Shown here one piece after another: positions 1 to 13,084 of a stretch of 64,000 nucleotides of DNA. The translations under genes were made by a program, and so were the position numbers. The notes under the pieces are model-generated. The model did not search any database. It saw only the letters and a list, made by a program, of their open reading frames with translations, and had not been told where the DNA came from. Numbering within the stretch: position 1 is the stretch's first letter; every line of letters begins with the position of its first letter. Location of the stretch: positions 3,920,001 through 3,984,000 of the forward strand of contig JALJCS010000034.1 in the NCBI GenBank assembly GCA_023055355.1, read 5' to 3'. The stretch is from Agelaius tricolor. Taxonomy: Eukaryota; Chordata; Aves; Passeriformes; Icteridae.

Positions 1-3000
1 ATGGGGGTTTTTTATCTGATTTGCTTTCAGGAAGGCTCAAATGAAAGCAACCAATCCTATTCACTAACTCAGTAAACTTGGGTCCCTCAGAGGAATGCAA
101 GCTTGAATTCCAATTGAGCTGGAATTTCAAGAGTGGTTCCTGGAGTTCCTTTGGAGAATAATCATGTCTGAGTAGGGCTGTGCTCTGCCAGCCAAGCTTA
201 TGCTTGGTTTCCACAGAATAAATTCAGTGTACATTTATCTGGCAGAAGTTACTCAGCCATTTTGAGCAACTCGACCACAATGTGTTATCACCAACAGAGA
301 TTTTTCTCCACTGAACATGCAAGTGCAACTTTTTTTCTGAGAAAATGTGGTTTTGTTGCTCTCAGACACAATTTGAGGAAGGATCACTCATATGCTGACA
401 ATATGGCTAAACATTGACGTTGGTGTTATTTGGATAGCAGTCCCATAACATACTGCATCTATCAAACAATTACCTTGTCACTAGCTCTTTAAAGTCCAGA
501 AATATGGAAGTGCACAAGCATTTGTTGATCCATGTCATTCCCCACACCAATAACTTGCAGCTGGAAACCAACAGCTTAATTTCTACCTTGTTGGGCCACA
601 AGACCTTCTGAGAATTCACTGTGCACAGGAAATCCAGACTCCTGAAAGTGTTTCTTGGCTGATTCTCTGGGCTTCCGGTAGATTTTTATTGCACTCTAAC
701 CCAGGGATTGCATCCCTTAACCTGTAATGCTGGAGTTACTCTGAATTTGGTTATTGGTTTCTACTGAAATGGGACTGAACTTCAGCATTTATTTTTCCTC
801 ACAGAGAATGGCTGGTTTTATACTATGGTTACATATAAAGTCGTCATCATTCTCACCACAATAAATTAATTAAAGAGATGAGAAAGAGAAATCCATTGAT
901 GACATGAAACGCATTTCTTCACTTCTATTCTTTCCTTTTTAAAATGGCAACTGTTTGGAACTAGGATCCTGTTCCTCAGTAACCTAAAAGCAGCCAGTGT
1001 TAACTTGTCATTCTAGCAGGAACAGTTACAGCCAACATATCAGAAACCACATAAAGTCATTTGCTCTATTATGGCATGTTTGGATAGGAACTGTGAAGTT
1101 GCCATTTTTCACAGCTTTTCAGGATTTATGAAGAAAACCCCCACAATTTTACTGTTTTCATTACCACACCATTTTTCTAGTGACTTGCCCAGATTTGCTA
1201 ACAGAAATAACAAGACCCCCTGAAGTCTGCCATCTTATTTTTCCAAGAGTGCAAAGGAACACGGACAGGGGGCTGTGTCAGCCCTAACACCACCAGCAGT
1301 CTCAAACATTGCAGAGATGTCACTAAATTGAATTTAGACACGCTCTCAAACACCACCCATGACAAACTGCTCCAGGGCCATCCCTGCCTGCAGCAGCCTG
1401 TTGGATCATACCTGGAGCTAAGGGATGGACATTGTCAGTGGCTTGGCCAGGTGCTGCTGGTGCAGTGCTCAAGGTCACTGCCAAGCCCACCTCTGCACGT
1501 GCTGGGTGATGAATGGCTGCGCTCAGCCGTGCTGATGGGCCCATCCTTCTCGCAGGCAGTGACCAACGCTGAGCAGCTGGCAGCAAGGCTGCTTCATCTT
1601 CCCTCTGCTCAGGGGGGAAAAAGAAAAGAAAAAGCCCACTATTAGAAAAAGATTTATCAGCAAACGTAGCAGAGCCATGCTTGACCTCCATATCTTCTCT
1701 TGTTTCCCAAAGGCAGCACATGTAAGATATTTCCTGTCTTTCATGTTCCTGGCTGGAATGCATCATGAAGTCCAAATTTGCAACCTGCTGTCTGTTTTAG
1801 TCATTAGGCATGACTTTCTTTGTCTCTTGATATGAACTGCAGCCAACTGTTCACTGTTGTAATAATGCATAATTTCTTCAGTATTCCCCCTTCTCCTTGA
1901 CAAATAAACAAAAAACCCAGCCAGGCTAAAAGCTGCAGTTCAGTCATCGGCCGAGGCTGCTGTGCCTTACAGTACCTTATTCCCACATCAGTACACTAGA
2001 CTCTGCTCTAGCTCACCAAAACATTAGTCACAGCAGCCTCCACCTGTTATTCAGGGGCCAAAATGCAAAAGTTAATGAACAACAATTAGAAGTAGCTATT
2101 AAACTTCAAACAAGCTTATCTGACATCATGAAAGATGGAGTTTACTGGCTGCAGGTTGGTTCTACATTCACTCATCTGTCCATAACATCCAAGCATTGTG
2201 AACTATCTATTGTTTTTTAAAATTATATCCACTCTGCAGAGACATACCCCAGGTTATTAAACTACTGTATTATCTTTGCCAGCTGTGTATCTTGGAATAA
2301 TGTTTTCAAAACAGTTACTCAGTATTTCAACCTTTGAACACCTTCAAAATCAACTGAAGACAATTTTTGAGGACATTAAAATATACATTGCCTGTAAAAG
2401 GCAGGTCTGGTTATGCTTTGATGTCCACAAGTGATACACAAGTACTGGTTATGTCTTTGCTCCCCTAATTTTATATATAGATATATTTAGTAAATGTGTT
2501 CAAAATGAAAGGAACTCCTGACTGTATCTATAACAAGCCTTCTACAGGACAGAAAAAAAGACCTAAAATAGGTGCACATGACAAACTAATACCTGATCTG
2601 AAAACCAGATGTGAGGGATCTCACCCTCACAAAAAGTGACCTGTGGGGCTGCTCTGCCACTCCAATAATAGAAGTTTACTCCATGAGGAGCAAAATGAGT
2701 AGAACTTGATTTCCTGCTAATTTGTGTCCCCTAAGTCTCCTTCCAGTGCCCTAAGCCATCTGCTCTCCATGGGAACGAGTGGATACCTGCAGTGGTCAGT
2801 GTGGAGCTGGAGCCATGGGCTGGCCCAGCAGCTGCTGTCACACCCATAAGGTAACTGATGGGTTCTGCTGGTGTGTCAGCATGGGCACCAACAGAATCCT
2901 TTCCTTCCATCCAGCTCCCAGTGCTCCTAGCCATCACAGGCAATTAAGGTGATTAAATCCCATCTCAGTTGAAATTGCTGAGCCCTTTCCAAGGTTGTGA

Positions 3001-6000
3001 AGGGGACACTGCCCAGCAGAGTGAGGTCAGACCACAGCAGGCTGCCCTGGTAGGTTATGAGTGCCCATTCCTCTCATTCAGCACAAATACTAAACCTCAC
3101 AATGAGAAATAAGTCAAACAGCCTTTGCCTGCGTTTCACAAACAGTTCTGCAGCTGCTTTTAAATTGTAAGACAATTCAATGGGTTTTTTTGTATAATAA
3201 TTTCATATCACTGCAAGCAAGTTGAAAAGACCTGAAGGCCAACTCATACATTCATCTCCAAATGCAATCGAGCTATTTATCCATGTCCCTCCTCTGAGTG
3301 AAAACTCAGGAGCCGGCTTTCTTGTTCTCAATCATTTGGAATTTCAAGACAGAAAACTGATAGACTCTCTGCCAGTTTTCTCCTTGTTCAGTTAAAAATG
3401 TTGGTCTGAAGGGAGGGAAAACACTGAATTCAGTTCTTCTACAATGGCAGCTTCACTCTTTCCCTTTTAGGAAAAGCTGCAGGATCCCAGACGTGAATCA
3501 CCTCTTTGGAAGAAAAGGATGGAATATTACAAATATTTTTGCTAAGGGGCTTCACCAAGAGGTAGGAGACTCTAATGAAAAGTGTCTGGCCATGCCATGC
3601 ATCTCCCAGCTCACTATTTCCAGTCTTTGCCTGACCATACCCATTTACTTTGGAAGCTGTGACTTCTGGAGGAGTAGGCACGCTCAGGCAATTTGTACCT
3701 TTGTGTTCCCAGATGCAAACCACACTGTGCAGTTCAGACCCTCAGCTCTAGATCACAGGCTGATAGCCTAAATGATTAAGTCAGGAGTTACTTTCCTTAT
3801 AGCTTGAAGTAATTAGATGACTCTCATTACCTGTTTTAGTTCTGGATGTTCCCATTAAACAGATCGTAAAAAGATCACTTTGGGGAAGCTTTCATAGTGA
3901 GAATTACAAATAGCTTTCAAGCAGGAAGATCTTTGCTAGGAGGCATTTTCCTTTAGTTCAGTCCATTAAATATGTCTGAATGCAGCCAGCAGAAGAATAA
4001 GATCTGCCTGACTGACACACAAGCTAGGCCATCTCATTACCAAAAATTATTTACCTACTTCATGGCTCATGGAAACCTGTGCTCCTACCAGTCACAGGAG
4101 TTAGTTTTACAGCTTTATGTGTGGTTAATAAAACCCAAAGAACGCCCATATCTTCAGACCACGTGACAAACCATTGTCATAGACAGAGATGCAACTACAC
4201 ACTTACGTATTTTGGAGCCAAAGTAATGCCTATCTTCCATAAATTGCATAACTCATACCAATTACTCAGTGCCCACAGATTACAGCCAATTTGATAAAGG
4301 AAAAAGTACTTTCTGTTTTCATCACTGAGAGAAATACAACTGGGCTGAGGGGCAAACCAGACTGGCACATGAAAAACCCCTGTTAGGAAAAGCACTGCTG
4401 GCCTGACTGCACCTCCCATGGGATTCAGTCGACTGCCTGTAACCATGAGATTGGCACTGCTTAAATTCACAGCTTTCCAGAAGGATGAAGCTTGCTCCCT
4501 ATTCATCTTCGCCACCATCTAAAGAATTAAGAGAGTGGCTGGTGATGAAGAGCACATCAATCATGTTTATTGTGACAACCATGACTGCTATAAAACAGAC
4601 ACTTCTACAGCACATGCTAACCTCCCCCATGCTTTTTTTCTTTCTTTATTAAAAACTCATTGAACACTCAGTTCAGGTCTCCTGGGACAGATGCCTAGAA
4701 AAGTGCTGACTGCAGGAACAAACCCATTTCAGGAGCTGCCCACAACACACTATTTGCAGGTATGGATCTAGGTGTAGTGCTGTTCTCACTGCTGCACTCA
4801 GGCAGTTATTTCTTAAAGACTGGCTTTGAACAGTCTTCAGGAAACACCAGCTGTTAGAAAAACAGCTAACAGAGAGATATATCTTTGATTTAACTCAATA
4901 TTTGGTTCATCTCAATCTTCATCCTTTATGGTGGGATGGCTAAGCAGAGGGAGCAATTGGGAAATTTCTGAACCAAGGTCAACTCAAGCACAGTCAATAA
5001 GAAACTACTGTCAAAACTTATATTCAAAGTTTTCAAATGGGCTAAGCAAAGAACCCAGAAGAAATGCCTGTGGGATGAAAAAAACGAGAAGGCTTCAAAC
5101 AAGGTAGTTTGAACTGATACACCAACTCTTTTCCTGAAAACAACTTCTTCCTGGACACTGTGAGGTGTTAACAAACTTTATTCAAGCAGACAACAGTGGA
5201 AGAATGGCTGTGGATGCTCCTTACCTTTCCTGGCTAAAAATGTACCCTGGCTTGATTTGTTTTCTATGCTCAAAAGCTGCACTGGGAAAGAACAGGACAA
5301 TCTTGCTAAAAAGTTCAAATGAAAATATAGTTTTCATGAAGTCTTCATGAAAAAAAATTTCTTCATGAAACAAGAACTCAGCAGTAAATATTTTAGATGT
5401 ACCCTGCCACTGAGGAAACTGGAGAGGACTCTGTTTGACAGATCATGAGGAAGAAATGAAAAAATGAAGAAAAATTAGTCTCTAGACATTACACCCATGT
5501 TATTCTCCTTTGTGTAGAGGCAGAGAATCAGAGGTCTAAACTAAATATTTGAGTCATCTGATCCACATGCTATAGCCACAACTCATTAGATATCTGCTAA
5601 TTACAGCTTTGAAAGATGCCATGGAGTGACACAAGGCAGCCCTAGATGTATTTAGTTAGTTTTACAACTGAGGAGTGTAACAAACCCTTGGGTTCTTTCC
5701 TACAGTCAACAGCTCCAACAATGAGCTCTCCATTAATTGCAACCACATCTTGTCTATTTTTATGTATGAGAAACACTACAGTCCTTATAAAAACCATAAA
5801 ACAGCCATTGTCATTTAGGGATGCTATTAGTCAAGGCCTTCTCAAGTGCTTCCCCTTCTCAGCTCCCTTGCCTAGCTCTCAGCCCCTGGTTTTTAACTAA
5901 AAGCAGCCTGGCCATGTGCAGCCCTTGCAGAAAGCTCAGGATTTTGATTTCAGTGCAGGAAACACTCAGCTGTGATCCCTCCTGCAAAGGGGAGGCTCTG

Positions 6001-9000
6001 AAGTGTTTGCAGGCATTCCCAGCAATGTTAATGACAAAAAGAATCAATCTGGCAAACAGAATTGTAAAATTCTTTGTACCTACTGTGTTCTGAAAGTACC
6101 TTTTGTACTTTACTTCCACTTCTGGAAAATCAGTGCAGCAAGCAGACGAGAAGCTGAATTCTTTTGGCACTATCCCAAACAGGTTATTTCTGGGATCCTG
6201 GAATACTTAGACTCCAGATTAAGAAAAGCTTTCCAAGGGTTAAGGTTAAGGGTGCCTAATGAAGCTGAAGGGCTGTCATTATGTAAGGACAATTTAGATA
6301 AGCCTCAGTTAGGAATATCAGTGTAAAGATTCTTCTTTGGGGCAGAAGCATAGATTAAATGATACCCTAAGATATTCTGGCTGTTTCTGGATGCTCTACA
6401 ACTCAGAAGCACCCCCCTTCCAAGCTGCCACCCTGTATTTGAACAGCCTTCTGTATAATTTTTAAACTCCTTTACAATTCTCCCAGGAGCTCTGCACAGG
6501 CATACTTGCAAGCCCTGAAGAAGTCTGAAAACTCAGTTACTTAGTTATAACAAAAGCAAGAAGAAAATAAAAAACCCAAACCCCAAATGGGATTGTTATC
6601 TCATCAAGAAGTAAAAATTGAGGCAGAAGACACAATGATAAAAGAAGATACCAGAGCCCCAGCAGTAAAAATTACGAGTTACGAGAGCGATATAAATCCT
6701 GTTAGCAGGTTGGCAGAAACCTGACATTTCCAATTCTCCATAAAGCTGTTATACACACTACTGAACTACAAAATTAAGACTAGTTCTGCCAGTTTGAGTC
6801 ATGGCCAATTCAGGCAAGTTGCAAAGCTGACCTCTCTTCGAGCCCATGTTAGACACCTTCACTCTACAGCAGCTTATTTAGTGCTGCAATAGATAAGCTT
6901 TGAAGAATTATTCTGAAGCATTTCTCAAGGTGTCTAGAAAACAGTTAAGTGTTGCAGGATAACTTTGGAGTGCCTTAACTTCTTTTCTTCCCCCTCTTGA
7001 CAAATAAAATAGGAACTTCTTAGATTCACTGCTTCAGGCTTGTAGTTTGAGATGTGCTTCTGAGAATTGTCACTGCAGCCTGTAGCCAGGTCACCAGTTA
7101 TCAGAAACACAGAGCAGAGAGCCACAAGGGACCCTGGATAGTCCTTTCCCCTGCCCAAAAGATCCAGCACACAGGAAGAGGATGGCTGAGTAGGGCAAGC
7201 CAGCAATAGCATGGTTCATCCATGTGGTTTTATGGGGCAGTTAACTTTTATTACCTGGTAATTACTGAGGAAGGCTTCAGACAAGCTGACTCTACAGCCC
7301 ACATGGCAGCAGGCTTGTGTGGGCAGCCAGCTCACAAAAATCATGCTGCAAGACTAATGTTTCAGAGGGAAAAGTCAGTCCATTAGGAAAGCCAAGTTCA
7401 AGAAGACAAGTTTAGCCATATTTCAATAGTACTAGAAAAGAATTCTAAATACCAGCTCTTAAAACAGAAAAGGAAGAAAGAAATTGGAAAAGGTAGCTGA
7501 AGAAAAGGAAGAAGGTACAAGGTACAACAACAAAAGGTATGAAATATCTTAAAAATAAAAAAGGCTGGCAGGCAGGGATCAGATGACAAAAAAGTGTTTG
7601 TGAACAGAAAGGCCAAGTGTTTTAAAGTTGAAGTGGGCAGGCTAAGCTCCATGCTGCAGAGCAGACACTTGTTTATGGCATCACCCCTGAAGTGGGTACA
7701 AGGAGGAGTGAAGAAGAGGGAAGAGAAGGCCTTAGGAGAGGTAAAATAATAAATACTGAACATGCTCATTTTTCGAAGAAGAAGCACCCCAATCCAGGGG
7801 TACAATGGCTGTACCATTTCCTCCTCCTTGACTGCTCCCTTCTGTGGTACTTTTCTTCACACAGTTAGCATGGGTGAGCAGAGCACATCAATACTTGTAA
7901 AATCAGTGCATTCTTCTGTGTAGAAGAGAAGAATGAAGAAGAGTACCTCTGTAGAGGCACTGAATGTTTGTGAAATGAGCACTCTGGTGAACCTCAGGCT
8001 GCTTTTTCTGAGCTAATACCAGTTAACAGGTTTTGATCCTCTGTACCTGTTTTAAACTTCATTTAAATCTTAAACCCAAAAAGATATCAAACAATCCTGA
8101 ACCACGTGATAAACATATGCCAAAGTCATATAATTTCCAATCTCTTCTGTTCATTGTTTGCAATAAAAAGCAAAAATTACAGTTGATTTACTGTGCAGTC
8201 AAACATTGGGAGAATACAGGAACATGTGGGATCAGTTTAGGTCAGGATCAAAACCCCATAATTTAGTTGAGAGCAACTTCCAAACTAAGCTCATATTTTT
8301 TCAGACTATATTTATAGCGCAGTTACTATGTGCCAGTACATCATTAAATGTCCTAAAAACTAAACCCACCCTATTCTTTATGGGGAGAGTTTTTCCCCTT
8401 AAGTCAGAAATACCCATTTCAGTGGAATTCTGAAGGAACCAGCAGCACTCACAGCATTCTGCCCCCATCCATTTCCAGTCCTGATGGCTGCTAAGCTGTC
8501 TGCAGCCTTTTCTTGTTGCTGGTAAGAGCTCACAGTCTCCTGTTCTCACTTCCTAACATGCACCTTGGCCTGGTTAGAATCACTGCTCCCCTGGCCAGTT
8601 AGAATTGGGAAGTAGAGCTGGCAAAAAAGCAAAAGAGATTTGGGATGAATATGAGTGTCTGGTTCTACCAGCAGCACATCAGCCTCGAGGATGCTGTAGA
8701 GAAGAGGGAGGGATAAGTTACGAAGGCAGAAAAAAATACAAAAGAAAACCAAAAATAGAAAACCAAAAAACCCAGAAGCTGAACAACGCAGCTCTGAACA
8801 TTCATGCTGTTGTCCAGTCCACTGCCCAGAATTCTGGATGGGGAGAGAGAGGACTGACTCCCATTTCCACCACTTCATTTGTGATACAGAGCTCTCTGGT
8901 GGGCTGCTCTGCCTGCATGGCACAGATAATGATGCAATTGTTAAACCCTCTGCTTCCTGCTCTGTGTGCTCAGCCACACAGTCCAGGTTCAAAGCCTGAT
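1..9000. other. Noncoding stretch, no gene recognised
   Basis: AT-rich, CpG-poor DNA with no coding region I can support. The longest frames are about 150 codons: minus strand 1323-1775, sharing a GC-richer patch at roughly 1330-1620 with a 105-codon plus frame, and minus strand 8546-8992, overlapped by a 143-codon plus frame at 8605-9036. Such two-strand openness without any domain points to composition rather than genes. The minus frame at 7398-7817 lies opposite a purine-rich run (about 7430-7570), which lacks stop codons on its complement. A/C-rich degenerate patches lie near 6565-6590 and 8740-8775. A 12-bp palindrome centred on GAATTC sits at 8826-8837. A possible splice acceptor at 29-30 is treated as a finding. 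Confidence 0.75.
5331..5370. repeat. Short inverted repeat with a third copy
   Basis: Two 11-bp arms (5331-5341 and 5343-5353) are perfect reverse complements around a single T and share the core CTTCATGAA. A third copy of CTTCATGAAA follows at 5361-5370. The block could fold into a small hairpin or cruciform. It may equally be a chance product of slippage in A/T-rich DNA. No gene adjoins it. Confidence 0.8.
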
Positions 9001-9388
9001 TATTTCCAACCCTACTGCATTAAAGCTGCAAACTGAGAGGAACATTGTGCAGGAGACAAATTGGCCATGCATCAGAGATCTCAGTTTAATGCTCTTACTA
9101 GAGGAATGGTGGGTTTTGATGAATGTTCAGAGCTGAAAACTTTGCCTTATCACACAGGAGTTGCTGTCTGCAGGGAGAGGCAGGGGAGAGTAATGCTGCC
9201 TGGAAAAGCAGCCAGCTGACTCTGTATCTCTCCCAAACAACACTGGGACATGCTGAGCTCAGGAAGCAGTGGGAGAAGAGGAAAATCATGTCCCAGACTA
9301 AACCAAGAGTCACTTTGCTTTGCAGAGTCCACAGCTGCTGCAACATCCACAAACACAAAACACCAGCTGAAAATGAACTATTGCAAGA

Positions 9389-9432
9389 CTTTCTTTTCTT
9401 TTTTTTTTCCTTTTTGTCTTTCTTTTCTTTTC
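9389..9432. repeat. Pyrimidine-rich low-complexity tract
   Basis: Forty-four bases of T with scattered C, interrupted by one G. On the minus strand this is a purine (A/G) tract. It accounts for the low-complexity lysine- and arginine-rich or phenylalanine-rich parts of frames crossing it. It looks like a degenerate poly-T or an old poly-A tail on the minus strand, but no retroposed gene body is recognisable next to it. Confidence 0.85.
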
Positions 9433-9831
9433 ACACTTGAATGTGTGCAGAAGATACAGTCTGAGTATTAAATGTTCTAAGAAGAAAATGACAGCCCTAG
9501 CAATAAATACTCTGGGATTTATGGAGCCAGTGCCCACACAGTGGCAGGAAATTTTGACAGGTTGCTGTAAGCATTCATGAAATGGTGTCAAATGTCTGAC
9601 TGGAAAGCACTGCAATATTCAGAGGGATGGACTGAAAGGCAGCCACCATGGCAAACATCCTGGTGTTTCTATGCCAATAGAAATCTTTTATCAAACTTTA
9701 ACTAGTGATGTCAAAATATTTTTGGCTTGTAGTCATGGAGTGGGCAACAAACACAAGTTTGCTACTTCACACTAACACGTTTGGTCTTAAGAGGTTAAGC
9801 ACTCATCTGTTTTCAAATCATGTTTAAAATT

Positions 9832-9898
9832 TAAAAAAATAATAACCCCAAACCCCAAAACAAGACAACACAACAACAAACACCCGCCAAAAAAACCC
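9832..9898. repeat. A/C-rich low-complexity patch
   Basis: An A-rich run broken up by C clusters (AAACCCC, CAACAA, ACACCC). Similar patches recur near 6.57, 8.75, 12.82, 25.10, 25.97, 50.59 and 62.48 kb. They look like decayed A-rich simple sequence or retroelement tails. I associate this A/C style with songbird genomes, which is an impression and not a test. Confidence 0.75.
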
Positions 9899-12068
9899 TC
9901 ATAACCTTTTCATATCTGTCCATGCTGTTGAAACATGTCAGCTTGCACATGAATTATGGTTTTTCAGGACTTCTTATCGCTGATATTTCTCATGACATAA
10001 TGCCTCCAGCGTAGACCTGCAAGGTAAAACACAGTTTTAAGCATGAATAACAAAACTAAGCCTTCCATCAACATGGATTTGTTGACAGGAGGAAGAAGGC
10101 TTGGACACAGATAATATTTGGGCTGAAAACAAGTTCAGATTGCTGTTGACACAGACAGCAAGAGGACAGCAATATTATGGCTTCACAGAAAAGAAAGAGA
10201 AATAAGGACTAGATTTTTAGCTTCACTTTCAAACTCTGACTTCTGAACCAATTAAAAATTGATTTAAATTATTTTGTGAAGACAACCAAAGCTAAAGTCA
10301 AGCACAACCCTCTCAGCTGACACTGATTAAAAGGGGCTGTACAGCTCTTCTGATAGCCCAGTCTTAGTGACATTCATGATGTCAGCAGGTACTTTTGTGA
10401 ATGTGGCTTTTCAACCTGAGCATTGAGAACACCAATAAATTAAATAAACTAAGTCTGCCAGTGATCCTATAGAACCTTCTTTTTCTTTTTATTAAAGCAG
10501 TCAGAAAGGCCAAAAAAAAAAAATCAAACCCACAAATCTTCTACCATTTCACTACTGAGCTATAATACATTAAATCACAGATATGAGTCAACAACATCAT
10601 GCTGCTGGGAAAAATGGAAAACCATTGTGGGAAGAAGAACCAAGTGTCATCTGTAGAACACATGGAGCAACACTCGCTCTCGGCTCGCTGGGGGGAAGCG
10701 CAGGGCTCAGCTGTGGGCACCACCATCCCAGGAGGATGTGGGCAGAACACAAAAATCCTGGAGAACAGGGACAAGGACAATGAGGGGCCTATTACAGAGG
10801 ACTTAGGGCTGCTTGTGTTGAGGATCAGAAGCCTAACCTCAATCTCCTTTGTGGCAGTCCTGGGACACGTGAGGAGCAGCTGGGAGGAAGGAAGGGTTTT
10901 CCTTCACACCCCCAGCCCCTGGACAGCATTAAGCCCTCTGAAGGGCAGGAGTGTCAGAGACAAGACTGAAACAAGCGCCCCTGCTGTGACTTTCAGTGTA
11001 GCAGGGATTATAAATTTATGCAATACAATTTGGCCAATTTCTGAGAAGTTCATCATGATCTTGCTGTGTGTGCTTGCTCTAAGTTTTCTTACCCCACTGC
11101 CAGAGTGAGAGTGCTCAGCTCTTCCTCCTGTGTCCACCTGGGCCTTCCTTCCAAGCTGCTTCACTTGGCTCTTCCTCCTTTCTGTTTACTCTTACTGGCT
11201 CATCAGTGGTTTGCCTGTCTTCCTTCTCAGCCTTTCGTCCTAGAAGCTGGAAAATGTGCTGGGTTCCCTTTGCTGACTCAGAAACACTTCCCTTAGAGCA
11301 GATAAAGAAACAGTAACAGCAGATAAAGTAACCCGGCAGTTTCCACAGACTGACCAGATTGCACAGAAGATGTGCTGCAAATCAAACAAACAATTCAGTT
11401 AAAATAAGCGGTAGTAACTGAAAGTGCTTGAAAGGACAGCAGTGCTATTTTAAAATAATTGTTTCTTTAGTTTTTAAATAACAACTTTGTACAGTAACAG
11501 TGAAATGCAAAGTTAAAATGCTTCCAAGCACCACTATTCATCTGAGGTAGCAGCATTCCCATTATAAATTTTAAGCAGAGGGAGTGGGTATGGAGAGAAA
11601 GAGAAAAGTCTTTTTCAGAATTATGTGTTGATAAATCCAAAAATGGAAACATTTTCCAAACAAATTTTCTACGTGCAAGTATCCCAGTTTCCCAGCAACT
11701 CTGTCAGTGACTTAATGGTAACTTTGTGGGAAAGCAGCTCTGGACAAGAAGCTAAGAGCTTTTTGGAGTCTATTCATAACCCTGCATTTGCATTTGATAA
11801 ATTGCTTCATTGTTATAACAACTCCCCTTCAACATGATGATTAATTCTTCTTGTTTTACACAAAAAACCATTTGATTTAAAATGCTAATCTTCCAGCATT
11901 TTCTCTATCGTTACATCAGAAGTTCTGTCAAAATGTTTCAAAACTTCCAGAAAGTTGTTTAAGGTATTTTCCTCAACTAAAACTTGCATGGGCTAAGTTT
12001 CCCTACATTTTATATAAAACTGTCTCTAATTTTTATAGCATGGTCTCAATAGGTTTAAAACAAGATGC

Positions 12069-12088
12069 ATAATTATCTAGATAATTAT
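12069..12088. repeat. 20-bp perfect AT-rich palindrome
   Basis: A perfect 20-base self-complementary sequence centred on CTAG, built from ATAATTATCT and its complement. Palindromes of this size are uncommon by chance, though AT-rich composition raises the odds. It holds two overlapping TAAT-type homeodomain cores in mirror orientation. No surrounding repeat or gene was seen. Confidence 0.85.
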
Positions 12089-12946
12089 TTAAAGCTAAAA
12101 GAGAGAGAATTGTAACACTGTGGTAGCCATAACAAGAAATACAAAATTTTGTCTGCTGTTTTCAATTAATATTCCAGATATTTGTCAATTCCCCAACTGC
12201 ATTCACAATTTCTTGAAAGAATGGCACAGGATCCAAGTTTCTTCTAATTTATGCAGTCGTAATTTTTTTAATATAATGGAGTTATTCATACCAACATGAA
12301 CAGGACCACACTCTGAGCAAGCTGGATCTTAAAAGTATTTCAACCCAGCTAATGCCAAGGTGAGGGTTTCTTTAGAACTTTTCAACTTTGCCTGGAAATT
12401 CATCCAGGCAATTCCTCTTCCACAGTTTCAGCAGCAGCAAAGAGCTCCCCCAGCACACTCTGAGCTACCCAGACAAGCAAAGTGAGCTATCAAGGGCAGA
12501 TCTGGTTTCTGTCAGCATCCAACAGAGTTTTTACCATGGCACTCCTGGCGATGGGCACAACAGAGCCCAGCCCCAGGGTATCTAACAAAGAGTGGCCTCC
12601 TGTCCCCTCCTGGGCAAACCCACCCCAGCAGCACCTGGGGAACTGGGCACACAGCAAGGACCCCCACCTGCAGCATGACAAACACCCAGCCCACACGTGC
12701 TTCAGATCCTCTACTTTCATTTCTACTTAAAATTCAGCTTTTCCCCAAGTAGTCTGTAAAATTTTTCTCCACTTAACCTCAAATTGCCTTTCTCCCCGGC
12801 TCATAACTTGAGCTGAAATGAAAAAAAAAACCCCAAACTTGGCTTGTCCTGGAGCGTCAAGAAGTAAAACCAGCTTCGAAACAACTGCAAAACGGCAGAA
12901 GTGGGTTTCAGTGGGACCTCTAATGTGCTGTGAATTACACTGGTGC

Positions 12947-13084
12947 TTAATTAAATTACCTTGCTGAGCCTGGGCCTAAATTAATGTGAGACACACTCCT
13001 CAGTGTTTATTTGGCTTGGGTAATTAAAGGAAGTAACAAAATAAGGGTTTAGGCTAATGTAAATGAAAGTTTCAGTAATTAAGT
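12947..13084. promoter_or_regulatory. Possible enhancer: cluster of TAATTA motifs
   Basis: Within about 140 bases there are at least four TAATTA/ATTAAT-type homeodomain cores: TTAATTAA at 12,947, AAATTAAT near 12,979, TAATTAA at 13,021 and TAATTAAG near 13,077. Such clustering is typical of conserved noncoding elements near developmental genes. AT-rich DNA also produces these motifs by chance, so the call rests on density only. Confidence 0.2.

Noticed and set aside
6237..6253. Telomere-like GGTTAAGGTTAAGGG
   Set aside because: Only two to three imperfect units, and TTAAGG is not the vertebrate TTAGGG repeat.
10599..11108. 169-codon plus-strand open frame
   Set aside because: Unfamiliar product across a GC-richer patch, no splice framing, and part of it is also open on the minus strand (10,904-11,164).
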